The notes under the pieces were generated by a model, which ran no database searches, was not told the origin of the DNA, and worked only from the letters and a program-made list of their open reading frames with translations. Source: Meghimatium bilineatum (lineage: Eukaryota > Mollusca > Gastropoda > Stylommatophora > Philomycidae). From it: a DNA stretch of 64,000 nucleotides. The translations under genes were made by a program, and so were the position numbers. The DNA lies in contig CM067302.1 in the NCBI GenBank assembly GCA_034231615.1, positions 13,134,820 to 13,198,819 on the forward strand, written 5' to 3'. Positions within the stretch are counted from its first letter, which is position 1. Every line of letters starts with the position of its first letter. Shown piece after piece: positions 30,680 through 41,578 of the stretch.

Positions 30680-31145
30680 GTACAAAATTAGCGCATTTAA
30701 TACACAATTTTGGAACCCCTGGTGTATCTAGAAAGACATACTGTTGTAGACTTAATCTCTGAACACCACAACATTCTTCAAACAAACAAAAGCCCATTGA
30801 CTTGAGATAAGCAGACTGATCTTACATAAACTTGTACAATCAAGTCTCATGATAACCGAAGCTAGAATCTATTAACGTTCTCTTAGCAATTACTTGTAAA
30901 TAGGTCTACACTCAATAGGTCTACACTCAATAGGTCCTCACTTTGTAACTCAAGTTTGGTGGTTCTCTATTTATATGTTAATGTAGCTAGCACATAGTTA
31001 CGGGGCTTGTAACTAAATATGTGGGTGGAGTCTATGGATCAAAGAATAAGCTTTGGGTTGTCACGTCACGATTACAGTTGGTGTAAGCTTATATTGCCAG
31101 AGCTCCTATATAGAACTATGCATTTTCTATTAGGTGTTCTTCAGA
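30680..31145. other. no firm feature
   Basis: Only an 18-bp triplet (ATAGGTCTACACTCA, about 30900-30940) stands out. Confidence 0.35.
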
Positions 31146-31149
31146 AAGG

Positions 31150-31715
31150 CTTGATTCTTGATTAGAAACTGGCTTCACAGCATGTGAGACATTCCCATAA
31201 GTGCTCCGCCCTCCGCTTCAGCAGCCATCCCAGTGTATGTAGACTCAGAGTCCCGGTCAGGTGTTGATTGTGTGATCTTCGGAACTTTACAAAAAATTTA
31301 CTTTTTCTCCCCTCACCTCTAGATACTCCAATTTCTAACATTCTCTGTATGTGTACGTTCTCAACCTCATTGCCATCATCTTCATCTTGAAATGAATGTA
31401 TTACTGCCTTCATTAAGTCTGCTTTATCTATTCTCAGCAATGTGCCGTCTATCCCCGCATTTCATGCCAATAAGTCGCTCTCTCGTTTCCTCTGACCCCA
31501 GCATGACCAGGACAGTATATCCATGTAATGCTCTGGACATCTGAGATGTTCAACAAGTCCCACCATTCTTTTCTTAGCATGAACTTTTCTATCTTGCGCA
31601 GCATGCTTTGAGAGTCTGTGAGTATTACAGAGTGTGTTCGAAAGGCATTCTTCAGAATTGGTTCTTCATTCCAGGAATGTCGTTTTGAGCGAATAAGGAA
31701 AGTTTGCAAGGGTAG
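31150..31715 (-). mobile_element. LINE A-type, RNase H domain plus C-terminal tail
   Basis: Minus strand, first part (31709 to 31449): VILTDSQSMLRKIE and ITWIYCPGHAGVRGNERA, which are the DSQS and PGHAGV-x-GNE boxes of a LINE RNase H domain. One base slip then moves the frame; after a premature stop the tail reads LRIDKADLMKAVIHSFQD, VENVHIQRMLEIGVSRGEG, HLTGTLSLHTLGWL, RAEHLWECLTCCEASF and stop, followed by AATCAAGAATCAAG. This identifies the host LINE of the 3' fragments at 1722, 13262 and 49858. Confidence 0.9.
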
Positions 31716-31857
31716 TCTGCCAACCTATAAACTGCTTAAAATGTAATTGTCACTACATGTCTTGTCTCAATTTCTTACTTTTCTCTTCTGGCTTACTTAT
31801 TCACTTGCTACCGGTTAAAACGGGAATGTCTTAGGCCATGGGAATAATAAAGTAAAC

Positions 31858-32205
31858 TAACTCATCGCATGTGTTAATGCCGTAGGGGTGTGAGATGATA
31901 GCATTTGTTAATGCCGTAGGGGTGTGAGAGGATAGCATTTGTTAATGCCGTAGGGGTGTGAGATGATAGCATTTGTTAATGCCGTAGGGGTGTGAGATGA
32001 TAGCATTTGTTAATGCCGTAGGGGTGTGAGATGATAGCATGTGTTAATGCCGTAGGGGTGTGAGATGATAGCATTTGTTAATGCCGTAGGGGTGTGAGAT
32101 GATAGCATTTGTTAATGCCGTAGGGGTGTGAGATGATAGCATTTGTTAATGCCGTAGGGGTGTGAGATGACAGCATTTGTTAATGCCGTAGGGGTGTGAG
32201 ATGAT
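31858..32205. repeat. 34-bp minisatellite grown from the SINE P tail
   Basis: Ten nearly identical copies of GCATTTGTTAATGCCGTAGG plus GGTGTGAGATGATA. The same 34 bp is present once at the 3' end of other SINE P copies (for instance 4230-4263), so the array is an expansion within the SINE at 32206-32440. Confidence 0.95.
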
Positions 32206-32440
32206 ATCGATCTCACATTTCAGTGGCTCTGTAAATGAGGGCGGTAGCCATTTCCTCTCTCTCTCTCTCTTAATCATTAGATTAATCATTAGATTAATCT
32301 CGATTAATCCGGTACCCATTTAAAGATGGGTCGACCGAGAGCCTTTGCGATCTGAAACACATTTCTGCCTCAACAGGGGAATGAACTTAGGACCACTCAT
32401 AGTCGAAGCCTGTGCGCTAACCACTGCGCTACGCGGCTCC
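32206..32440 (-). mobile_element. SINE P body
   Basis: CACATTTCAGTGGCTCTG, GATTAATCCGGTACCCATTT, GGTCGACC, ACCACTCATAGTCGAAGCC and CGCTAACCACTGCGCTACGC, the last being the tRNA-like head on the minus strand. An extra (CTCT)n and a tripled ATTAATC block occur inside. Confidence 0.88.
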
Positions 32441-32744
32441 GATAACGAAATAAACGCCCTATAGATAATCCGGAGTGTAGATCCTAAGGCAATCGAGTGT
32501 GGATTAAACCATCTTCTGGCATCTCCTGCAGTTCTCCTGCTTGTTTCCAAGTATATTAGTATTATCTTTTCCATTAAACTAATCAATAGAGTTGAGATGG
32601 GGGCTAGTGTACGTGATCAAGAAACTATCTCTATAAAAGCTGCCCGGCCAGGAAGTCATGTGTAAAACGTAGTGGTTGTGTTTTATGTGAGCTTTTACTG
32701 ACCTGCGTCCTGAGAGTCTGTAAAAACACAAAAGGCCATCAACT

Positions 32745-33085
32745 TTAGAAGAGTCTTGCACATATCCCCCACCCCAGATAACAGAACCGGTACCACCCCA
32801 ATCTTACAATATATTAAGAGACAATAGATCAAATGATTTGCACACATCCGTAGACTACCATCCCCGATACACAGATACAGTGAAGACAGACCTAGAGGCC
32901 CACCACGAAAACGATGGACCACCGAAATAAAAGAGGCGGCAAACTCCACAATATACACAGCACACAAGAGAGCCGTCTACAGAAAAAAACTTTTACCCCT
33001 GACGATGAAAAGCAACACAGGGTTTATCGAATAGATAGATAGATAGATGGATGGATGGATGGATGGAGCGATGGATGGATGGATC
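32745..33085 (+). mobile_element. LINE L tail plus GATA/GATG microsatellite
   Basis: ILQYIKRQ, a stop, FAHIRRLPSPIHRYSED and RGPPRKRWTTEIKEAANSTI, then YRKKLLPLTMKSNTGFIE. The element ends in (GATA)n which passes into (GATG)n at 33028-33085. Confidence 0.85.
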
Positions 33086-33289
33086 GTGTATACTTTGTGA
33101 TTAGTTCATGAAGAGCTAGCTTCATCCCCGAAGGCAGGTTCTTGCTCCCATTAAACAAAATAAAAGTTAGGAACTAAAACTTCACTATGGCGGAGCACGC
33201 AACTTTCAACCACGAACATCAGTTTATCTAGGTTATATCAGCACGTGAGATTGCTGCCATGGGACTAGCATTTAGCTTGAACACGTTAT

Positions 33290-33425
33290 GTAAACGTAAG
33301 ACTACGTTGGACACATGACATCAAACGCCTTCTAAACATGACACTGGAAGAGGCTAGGAAGCGCACAGAACCATCAGGCTTACAGAGTGGCAGTGAGGAC
33401 TACGCTCTGCAAAGGACACGTCAAA
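33290..33425 (+). mobile_element. LINE C-terminal fragment, family unclear
   Basis: LRWTHDIKRLLNMTLEEARK, RTEP and YALQRTRQI fit a RW-x-x-DIKR...W...A-x-DR tail of LINE ORF2, close in type to LINE J or K. Confidence 0.6.
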
Positions 33426-33434
33426 TAGAGAAAG

Positions 33435-33560
33435 TAAACAACCAATGAAAATCACCGAAAAAGGAAAATTCGTCACTTTAGAAGGATTATTCCCAACTTG
33501 GCCCACAGGTTTTATTAACCTTGATCACAATTACACACATTCAATCTTAAGACAGCGTAT
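33435..33560. mobile_element. MITE-like element U, partial
   Basis: Aligns with 15215-15325; lacks the hairpin half found there. Confidence 0.45.
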
Positions 33561-34075
33561 TGTCGTTAATCCCACGACAATAAAGTCAATCTTTTCTCCG
33601 TTTTTCCCCTCTCTATTATAACAAAATATTCTTGCAGCCGATCTATTGTACTTCCTTTTTATCTGGTTAGCGTGACACAGATTTATAAATACTTTTCACT
33701 ATACAATCTATATTTAACCTCAATTACTTGGCCGCATTCAGAAAGAGTAGCGTAGATTTGATTTCAGTTTGAGTTGTTTAGTTAATCTTACAAAGCTGTG
33801 TCGCTGTGAACTGTGTTTATTTAGCCAGTACGAAAGACTTACTTCAGTGAATAATCGACCGTGTGATAGTTATCTATGTGGTATAGGAATTGCCTGTTTC
33901 TGATTTAATTTTTGACATATTAGCTACTTTCTTGATAAATATGATATGAATTTAGTGGCATATCGCTGGCACTCGATTATGATTTATGGGACCCGGTGTT
34001 ACGTGTACGCTCATGCCAGGTATGCTTGGAAACAGAATTCTTAAATATGATATTAAATATTCACTTAAATTATGG
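33561..34075. other. no supported feature
   Basis: AT-rich DNA without coding or repeat signals that I recognise. Confidence 0.35.
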
Positions 34076-34079
34076 AGAA

Positions 34080-34278
34080 TAGTCCGGCTCTGTGGCGAAG
34101 TGGTACAGAGCGCGTCTGTGACGGAAAAGGTACCGAGTTCGCTCCTCACCACAGGCAATTCTGCATCCGGACCGTTCAGAAAGCAATGGCAACCTACTGA
34201 ACGTATTTATATTGCCTAGAAAATCACCACAGCCAAAAAATGCTGGGTTGGATAGGATATGCTACCAATTTTATTTTT
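34080..34278 (+). mobile_element. SINE N with tRNA-like head
   Basis: GGCTCTGTGGCGAAGTGGTA at 34086 acts as A-box region and GAGTTCGCTCCTCACCACAG as B-box region, giving a plausible tRNA-derived head of about 75 bp. The tail runs CCGTTCAGAAAGCAATGGCA, TATTGCCTAGAAAATCACCA, AAATGCTGGGTTGGATAGGA. Tails of the family are at 21590, 29691 and, on the minus strand, 35400. Confidence 0.75.
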
Positions 34279-34534
34279 TTTATGGAGAAGGTGATCAGGT
34301 TTTATGGAGAAGATGATCCAGATGGTGAAGCCCAATGATACAGGTAAAAGGTAATATTTATTCCCATCTCACTAACCTGTCGTCGGGGATAAAGTTAGCT
34401 GTGCTTATACTAAGCCGCAACACATATTAGTTGAGGTGGCCAGTTCCTTTATTTGTTATTTTTAACAACCCTAACTTATCTGTCAGAAATGTATGTACAT
34501 CTGATCCTGATTTGGCTTCAAATCTTTTAAGACA

Positions 34535-34718
34535 CAGCTGTTCTCAACCTGTGGGTCACGATCCATTTGGGGGTCGATCGACTCGTTCACAAGGGTCACC
34601 TAAGACTATCGTAAAACACATATGGGGTAGCAACTAAAATGATTGTATGGTTGTCGGTCACCACAACATGAGGGAATGTATTAAAGGGTCGCGGCGTTAG
34701 GAAGATTGAGAACCGTTG
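34535..34718. mobile_element. SPIN-like hAT MITE
   Basis: Ends are imperfect inverted repeats: CAGCTGTTCTCAACCTGTGG on the left and, read on the minus strand, CAACGGTTCTCAATCTTCCT on the right. Internal landmarks are TTTGGGGGTCGATCGACTCG, CACCTAAGACTATCGTAAAA, GGTCACCACAACATGAGGGA and TTAAAGGGTCGCGGCGTTAG. This order and wording agree with the non-autonomous SPIN element as I remember it from tetrapods, with a short internal deletion. No clean 8-bp duplication flanks it, which fits an old insertion. No transposase is encoded. Confidence 0.78.
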
Positions 34719-34838
34719 AGATGTGTCCTCACTAGTCCGCATCGCTGAAGGTAGAAATCTCTGGAGGACTAGGTGTGTTGATGCATCCAATGTGGTACCA
34801 TTACGATCTCTACGGGTTAATGGTCTATAGATATATAG
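34719..34838 (+). mobile_element. LINE C 3' end fragment
   Basis: TCCGCATCGCTGAAGGTAGAA, GATGCATCCAATGTGGTACC and CTCTACGGGTTAATGG match 48232-48315. Confidence 0.75.
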
Positions 34839-34879
34839 ATACAGGATACGCTCCAATTTTTTAAATTATATAATAGATC

Positions 34880-35295
34880 CTACACAACAGTGTCTCCACA
34901 TAGATTTGTTAACAAATAATATCTCCGTATAAATTTTACAACAGTGTCTCCACATAGATTTCTTAACAAATAATGTCTCCGTATAAATTTTACAACAGTG
35001 TCTCCACATAGATTTGTTAACAAATAATGTCTCCGTATAAATTTTACAACAGTGTCTCCACATAGTTGTCTTAACAAATAATATCTCCGTATACATTTCT
35101 CAATAATGTCTCCACATAGTTTTCTTAACCGATAATGTCTCCGGGCCGTATACATTTTACAACAGTGTCTCCACATAGTTTTCTTAACAAATAATATCTC
35201 CGTATACATTTCTCAATAATGTCTCCACATAGTTTTCTTAACCGATAATGTCTCTGTATAAATTTTACAACAGTGTCTCCACGTAGTTTTCGTAT
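34880..35295. repeat. 54-bp minisatellite
   Basis: Seven or eight copies of ACAACAGTGTCTCCACATAG plus ATTTGTTAACAAATAATGTC and TCCGTATAAATTTT. A second sub-type (TTCTCAATAATGTCTCC, TTTTCTTAACCGATAATG) appears in the right half in alternation. Confidence 0.94.
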
Positions 35296-35399
35296 CCGAG
35301 ACATAAACATCCTAGTAAAAATAAAGTGTTGCGAGGCTTCCACACCAGAACATCGTCACAAATATTTGCATATAATCAACAAGTAGTTTGCTGTCGTGT

Positions 35400-35562
35400 T
35401 GTGGTATTTTTGGCTGTAGCCTATTCTATTCATGACACAACCATTAAAAAATGAACAGTTTTTAGCTGTAGTGATTTTCTAGGATATATAAATTTTTCAG
35501 TAGTTTGCCATTGTTTTCTGAACACTCTGGAAGGACAATTTCTGCCGCTTGATTGTAACCCG
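35400..35562 (-). mobile_element. SINE N, diverged
   Basis: TTTTAGCTGTAGTGATTTTC, TAGGATATATAAATTTTTCA, GTAGTTTGCCATTGTTTTCT mirror the tail of 34080-34278 on the other strand. Confidence 0.65.
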
Positions 35563-35564
35563 GT

Positions 35565-35842
35565 ACTAGCCACGTTAGCGCAGTGGTTAGCGCATTAGTT
35601 TAGCATATGAGTGGTCCTGGGTTCATTCCCCAGTAGAGACGGAAATGTTTTTCAGATCGCAACGGCTCCCGGGTCGACCCAGCCTTAAATGGGTACCGGA
35701 TTAATCCGGAAAGTAAGGACTGCGAGGGAGATGAGATGGCTACCGCCCTCATTTGCAGAGCCTCTGAAATGTGAGATCGCTAACATCTCAGACCCCAACG
35801 GCATTAATAAATGTTATGGGTTACTTTACTTTACTTACTTCA
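35565..35842 (+). mobile_element. tRNA-derived SINE P, full-length copy
   Basis: CCACGTTAGCGCAGTGGTTA, then TGGGTTCATTCCCCAG (B box), CGGGTCGACCCAGCCTTAAA, GTACCGGATTAATCCGGAAA, TGAGATCGCTAACATCTCAG and a TTACTTTACTTTAC tail. It is the best-preserved head of the family in the window. Confidence 0.9.
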
Positions 35843-36061
35843 CTTCGGCCGTCACATACGCGCCCTGTGCATAACCGCCACAGAGACAGACATTCGGTGA
35901 AACCTTCAACCCTAAACAGTTGTTCGTTTGTGTGTTAATTACGGGATTAAAACCTCCATTCGCCGAGACACATCCCCATTCAATAAAAAACCGTAGTCCA
36001 TTTTAGTTATATTAATGAGTGTTGGCTTTTTACCTTAATGTGACTTTATAGTCTGGTACGA

Positions 36062-36345
36062 TATCGATATAGTCATGTGACGTATGTGTGTGTCATGTGA
36101 CATATTCCTTCCAGAACGTTGTTTTCCAATGAACTCTCTGAACATCTCTCTGTCTTGGGCGATGCGGCTTGCATTTTCTACCGATGTATTCATGTTATCT
36201 TTAATGTCGTCAGTCCATCGTCTTTTTGGTCTGCCCTTTCTCATCTTCCCAGATACTCTTCCCTCCATTATTTGTTTCTAAACAGTTGTGTCTCTTTTTA
36301 TGAACAAACAGGCGTAATTTTGTTATTGTGTTTAGTAACCAACAC
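36062..36345 (-). mobile_element. LINE J 3' fragment
   Basis: Minus strand: MEGRVSGKMRKGRPKRRWTD, DIKDNMNTSVENASRIAQDR, FREFIGKQRSGRNMSHDT. In contrast to 17894-18545, the GRPKRRW box is in frame here. Upstream boxes are truncated at 36345. Confidence 0.87.
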
Positions 36346-36685
36346 TTTGGAATCTTCAATAATATGGTACGATATAAAGTTATAAAAAGTGCAATTATTG
36401 CGAAAGGACATGCATTGCCCAGGACATCCTTGGTAAACCTTCCTGCGTGAAAGTGCTTGTTTAAACACCTTCAATATACAACACACATTGTTTTAAGAGT
36501 TTAGTTTTTCGAAGCAGCACTATGTTTGAGAGTTGTGATAGTTGAAGAACAGATTTATTGACTTGATTGAGACATTCTTTATCGCTTAGACTTCCTAATA
36601 AAATTAATTATTTTGTTTAATTAACAATTTCCAAAAATATCTGTGAGGTTTTTCTCAGTCCAGCTGTAATGTATTTAGAATTCGG
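36346..36685. other. no supported feature
   Basis: AT-rich sequence; nothing recognised. Confidence 0.35.
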
Positions 36686-36689
36686 CATA

Positions 36690-36982
36690 TTCTTCTTCTT
36701 CTTCTTCTGCGTTCGTTCTCAAACTCCTGCAGATTAGCAGGATGTAGTCCGGAGAACGGAATGCGTTGTGTCATGGTTTACAGCATTGCTGCGACATCTG
36801 CACCTTTCGGTCTGACACATCCGACTTCAGCATAGCTTTGGGTCACTTACCCTATATGGGATGGGACAGCCAACTCTATCCCATAACCTCCTTAGTCGCC
36901 TTTTACGACATGCGTGTAAGGTAAAACTGTGTTGTTATTCTTTGCTCCCCTTTCGGGCCCCATCAATACACGGGTGGAAGTC
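36690..36982 (-). mobile_element. SINE G, full-length copy
   Basis: (TTC)n at 36690, then TGCGTTCGTTCTCAAACTCC, CATTGCTGCGACATCTGCAC, TATATGGGATGGGACAGCCA, CCTTTTACGACATGCG and CCCCTTTCGGGCCCCATCAA. Very similar to 26395-26668 read on the other strand. Confidence 0.92.
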
Positions 36983-36984
36983 GG

Positions 36985-37240
36985 CATACAATATAGAAGT
37001 AAAATTTAGAAGAAGTCAAGGTTTGTAGAGCACGTGATGAGAAGAACAAAACTTGAACATTTAATAGTCATCGGAAAGATCAAGGCGAGAAGAGACAAAG
37101 GGAGAAGTGTTTGGAAGAAGAGCCATTGTGGCACAAGAGAATGTAAACGACTGAACGTATTAGCTACACAAGAGACGGAGAGTCGTGGAGAAACATGATC
37201 GCAAAAGGTTCACGGCATGGCACTTGATTGCTTGATTAAC
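36985..37240 (+). mobile_element. LINE C-terminal fragment, LINE I-like
   Basis: VCRARDEKNKT-like and LWHKRM segments in broken frames, ending CGGCATGGCACTTGATTGCTTGATT, the RHGT-stop end typical of LINE I. Confidence 0.6.
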
Positions 37241-37369
37241 TCTAAAGATGGAAGATTTATTCGCTTACTAGCACAGCGGGTGGGAGTGGGTGGATCTAAG
37301 CAACACAATTAATGCGCGCTCTAAGAGAGTTAATTTTTGAGGGAAATGCGTGTTGAATAAATGTTCTTC

Positions 37370-37562
37370 ACAGATAGTCAGAAGATGGAAGAAGAGGAGG
37401 AGCAAAAAGAAGATGAGTAAGAAATGGTAGAAAGGTAAAGGAAGATGAGGAAAGGTTGGAGAAAGATAAAGTGAATGGGGGGAAATGAGGTGAGGAAAGA
37501 AGTGGAGGATGAAGAAGAAGAAATAGATAAAGAAGATAAGTAGAAGAAGAGGAAGGAAAAAT
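37370..37562. repeat. purine-rich degenerate tract
   Basis: Mostly GAAGA/GGAAGA runs, for example AGAAGATGGAAGAAGAGGAG; low complexity without a fixed period. Confidence 0.8.
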
Positions 37563-37592
37563 ATCTTTACTAATTGTTGTTTTTTTATTCAG

Positions 37593-38855
37593 GAAGTATA
37601 ATTCTCAGCAGATAACATTTCAACCTCCACTTTCTTCAAGCATCAACCTCAGGAGATAACATTTCAACCTCCACTTTCTACAAACATTAGTCTACTAGGA
37701 AATAACATTTCAACCTCCACTTTCTTCAAACATCAGTCTCCTATGAAATAACATTTCAACGTCCACTTTCTTCAAACATTAGTCTACTAGGAAATAACAT
37801 TTCAACCTCCACTTTCTTCAAACATTAGTCTACTAGGAAATAACATTTCAACCTCCACTTTCTTCAAACATTAGTCTACTAGGAAATAACATTTCAACCT
37901 CCACTTTCTTCAAACATTAGTCTACTAGGAAATAACATTTCAACCTCCACTTTCTTCAAACATTAGTCTACTAGGAAATAACATTTCAACCTCCACTTTC
38001 TTCAAACATTAGTCTACTAGGAAATAACATTTCAACCTCCACTTTCTTCAAACATTAGTCTACTAGGAAATAACATTTCAACCTCCACTTTCTTCAAACA
38101 TTAGTCTACTAGGAAATAACATTTCAACCTCCACTTTCTTCAAACATTAGTCTACTAGGAAATAACATTTCAACCTCCACTTTCTTCAAACATTAGTCTA
38201 CTAGGAAATAACATTTCAACCTCCACTTTCTTCAAACATTAGTCTACTAGGAAATAACATTTCAACCTCCACTTTCTTCAAACATTAGTCTACTAGGAAA
38301 TAACATTTCAACCTCCACTTTCTTCAAACATTAGTCTACTAGGAAATAACATTTCAACCTCCACTTTCTTCAAACATTAGTCTACTAGGAAATAACATTT
38401 CAACCTCCACTTTCTTCAAACATTAGTCTACTAGGAAATAACATTTCAACCTCCACTTTCTTCAAACATTAGTCTACTAGGAAATAACATTTCAACCTCC
38501 ACTTTCTTCAAACATTAGTCTACTAGGAAATAACATTTCAACCTCCACTTTCTTCAAACATTAGTCTACTAGGAAATAACATTTCAACCTCCACTTTCTT
38601 CAAACATCAACCTCAGGAAATAACATTTCAACCTCCACTTTCTTCAAGCATCAACCTCAGGAAATAACATTTCAACCTCCACTTTCTTCAAGCATCAACC
38701 TCAGGAAATAAAATTTCAACCTCCACTTTCTTCAAACATCAGTCTCCTATGAAATAACATTTCAACCTCCACTTTCTTCAAGCATCAACATCAGGAAATA
38801 ACATGCCAACCTCTACTTTCTGCAAAAAGTATTAATCTCAGGAGAGAATACCTCA
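37593..38855. repeat. 46-bp minisatellite, 1.25 kb
   Basis: About 27 units of AGGAAATAACATTTCAACCT plus CCACTTTCTTCAAACATTAG and TCTACT. From 37770 to 38600 units are essentially identical, while both ends carry the CATCAACCTC/CATCAGTCTC variant. Such uniform interior and variable edges point to recent homogenisation. It has no stop-free frame. Confidence 0.97.
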
Positions 38856-39300
38856 ACCTCCACTTTCTCACCACTCCTAAAAAAATCCCTCTTCCTCAAT
38901 TCTCCAAGTACTACCATAGCCCATCCGTTCTCTACCCCACCCAGAGACATCTTAAGCACATACATCAGCCATTTCATTCTCCCTACTATATTAACTCCTT
39001 AAACGTTGTTTTTTTTCAAGAAGTGTCAGGAAATCAGATAATTCGACACACTCTTTTGTAATGAAGAACGATAATGTCTGTAGTCGAACTTAACACACAT
39101 ACATGTGTTGTCTGTTAGTGCTTCCGTATCTAAGACATCTTAAGTTACCTGTGTGTACATGCTGTCAGGATGTCGAATATTTCTCGTGTTATTCAACATT
39201 CTCAAACTCCAGCCTGTTGTCAAGATGTCATCCGGAGTAAATAATGTTCATAGTTGTTGTTTCCAACGCATCAATTCTTTTTTTGACTGTGCGCATTCAA
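38856..39300. other. no supported feature
   Basis: No coding or repeat signal recognised. Confidence 0.35.
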
Positions 39301-39304
39301 ATTC

Positions 39305-39828
39305 ATTATCCATGTTGGATTAATATCCATGTTGGGTTATTATCCATGTTGGATTAATATCCATGTTGGGTTATTATCCATGTTGGATTAATATCCATGT
39401 TGGTTATTATCCATGTTGGATTAATATCCATGTTGGGTTATTATCCATGTTGAATTAATATCCATGTTGGGTTATTATCCATGTTGGTGTATTATTCATG
39501 TTGATTTATTATGCCTATTGGGTTATTATGCATGTTGGGTTATTATGCATGTTGGGTTATTATCCATGTTGGGTTAATGTCTATGTTGGGTTATTATCCA
39601 TGTTGGGTTAATGCCCATGTTAGGTTAATGTCCTTGTTGGGTTGATATCCATGTTGGATTATTAACCATGTTGGGTTATTGTCCATGTTGATTTATTATA
39701 CCTATTGGGTTATTATCCACGTTGGGTTAATACCCATGTTGGGTTATTGACCATGTTGGGTTCATGTCATGTTGGGTTATTATCCATGTTGGGTTAATGT
39801 CCATGTTGGGTTAGTATCCATGTTAATT
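39305..39828. repeat. 17-bp minisatellite
   Basis: About 30 copies of TTATCCATGTTGGGTTA, alternating with GGATTAATA variants in the left third (34-bp dimer) and more variable towards the right. Confidence 0.94.
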
Positions 39829-40038
39829 CGTATCTGTAAACTACTATTAATATCGTACTTGCAGCCAATCATAACTTAGTTACTTCTTACAGCATGTATA
39901 ATGTGTCAAAGTGTTACTATTCTAGAATCACATTTCCGAGAGTGGAAACACTTGTAGAATTCAGAATTAGGACTAGGTCAATGAGAGCACCTGCATAGTG
40001 GACTTATTCGTTACTTTTTTCAAGTCGTTTTATAAAGT

Positions 40039-40318
40039 GTGGATATGTTTCAAACTGCAGATATGTTTCAAACCGTGGATATGTTTCAAATAGTGGATAT
40101 GTTTGAAATCGTGAATATGTTTCAATCCGTGAATATGTTTCAAACCGTGAACATATTTCAAACCGTGGCTATGTTTCAATCCGTGGATATGTTTCAATCC
40201 GTGGATATGTTTCAAACCGTGAATATGTTTTCAAACCGTGAATATGTTTTCAAACCGTGAATATGTTTTCAATCCGTGAATATGTTTTCAAACCATGAAT
40301 ATATTTCAAACCGTGTTG
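40039..40318. repeat. 18-bp minisatellite
   Basis: About 15 copies of GTGGATATGTTTCAAACC. In the last third one T is added (TTTTCAAACC), making the unit 19 bp. Confidence 0.94.
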
Positions 40319-40560
40319 TCGACCAATAAATGTCTTCGCTTATCGTATGCATCATTTGATGGATTCCGTATGATCTCCAGTCACTGGATTCACTAAATGC
40401 AGTTTTTAGATTCACAGTTTCGTCACATACCGCGACCGATCGGCCGTATAAGACATATTCTATAAATTAATTAGTCCTTCATTCGTTTCTTTTCTTGATT
40501 AGTCCCGTATCTTCTGTTAGTGAATATTTATATAATTGTAACCGTAAGCCAAAAATATAT
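40319..40560. other. no supported feature
   Basis: Nothing recognised. Confidence 0.3.
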
Positions 40561-40564
40561 AGCC

Positions 40565-40690
40565 AGGGCTACTCCAAGTATGTAATTAGTAACCAATGGA
40601 AAGCCTGATAACAATCAAAAACGTACATAATGAAGGCCTGTTTAATTTTTGCAGATATGTCTTAAAGTACAGTTGATGGTCACGCTTATA
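40565..40690. repeat. dispersed repeat T, uninterrupted copy
   Basis: GCTACTCCAAGTATGTAATTA, GTAACCAATGGAAAGCC, AATGAAGGCCTGTTTA, AGATATGTCTTA in order, equal to 4480-4505 joined to 4760-4860 without the LINE C insert. Confidence 0.6.
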
Positions 40691-40904
40691 TGGTCAAGTG
40701 TTCTGACTACGTCACAATTTTACACCTATCACAGTAGTTCCTTGACGAATTAGATCTGGAATCATACAACATTTCCTGTCCCATAACAGATTCAACCTAA
40801 CATTGGAAGCACGCAGCCAACGCATTCACTTTGTAAATACAATTTCATCTATTGCAACTGTGGTTTATCGTTCACCTATAACGATACGCTGTTGTAATTC
40901 TTTT

Positions 40905-41578
40905 TGTATCCAAAGACCCGAGAGCTAAACATAAAAGACTACAAGAGATAAACATAAAAGACTACAAGAGATAAACATAAAAGACTACACGAGATAAACA
41001 TAAAAGACTACAAGAGATAAACATAAAAGACTACACGAGATAAACATAAAAGACTACAAGAGATAAACATAAAAGACTACAAGAGATAAACATAAAAGAC
41101 TACAAGAGATAAACATAAAAGACTACACGAGATAAACATAAAAGACTACAAGAGATAAACATAAAAGACTACAAGAGATAAACATAAAAGACTACACGAG
41201 ATAAACATAAAAGACTACAAGAGATAAACATAAAAGACTACAAGAGATAAACATAAAAGACTACAAGAGATAAACATAAAAGACTACAAGAGATAAACAT
41301 AAAAGACTACAAGAGATAAACATAAAAGACTACAAGAGATAAACATAAAAGACTACAAGAGATAAACATAAAAGACTACACGAGATAAACATAAAAGACT
41401 ACACGAGATAAACATAAAAGACTACAAGAGATAAACATAAAAGACTACAAGAGATAAACATAAAAGACTACAAGAGATAAACATAAAAGACTACAAGAGA
41501 TAAACATAAAAGACTACAAGAGATAAACATAAAAGACTACAAGAGATAAACATAAAAGACTACAAGAGATAAACATAA
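40905..41578. repeat. 23-bp minisatellite built from LINE D coding sequence
   Basis: About 28 copies of AGACTACAAGAGATAAACAT plus AAA, some with ACACGAG. The array runs straight into LINE D at 41579. In the LINE D copy at 59642-60327 the homologous place reads (minus strand) AAAGACACAGAAGAACAAGA followed by GCTAAACGTAAACATACATG, so the repeated unit is a compressed version of these codons (SKDTEEQELNVNI). Confidence 0.93.

Noticed and set aside
35565..35640. Functional tRNA gene
   Set aside because: A and B boxes are present but no acceptor-stem pairing is seen, the SINE body follows directly, and several copies share the same body.
37593..38855. CRISPR-like array
   Set aside because: Units are contiguous 46-bp tandem copies without unique spacers, in an animal genome with LINEs and spliced exons; no cas genes.
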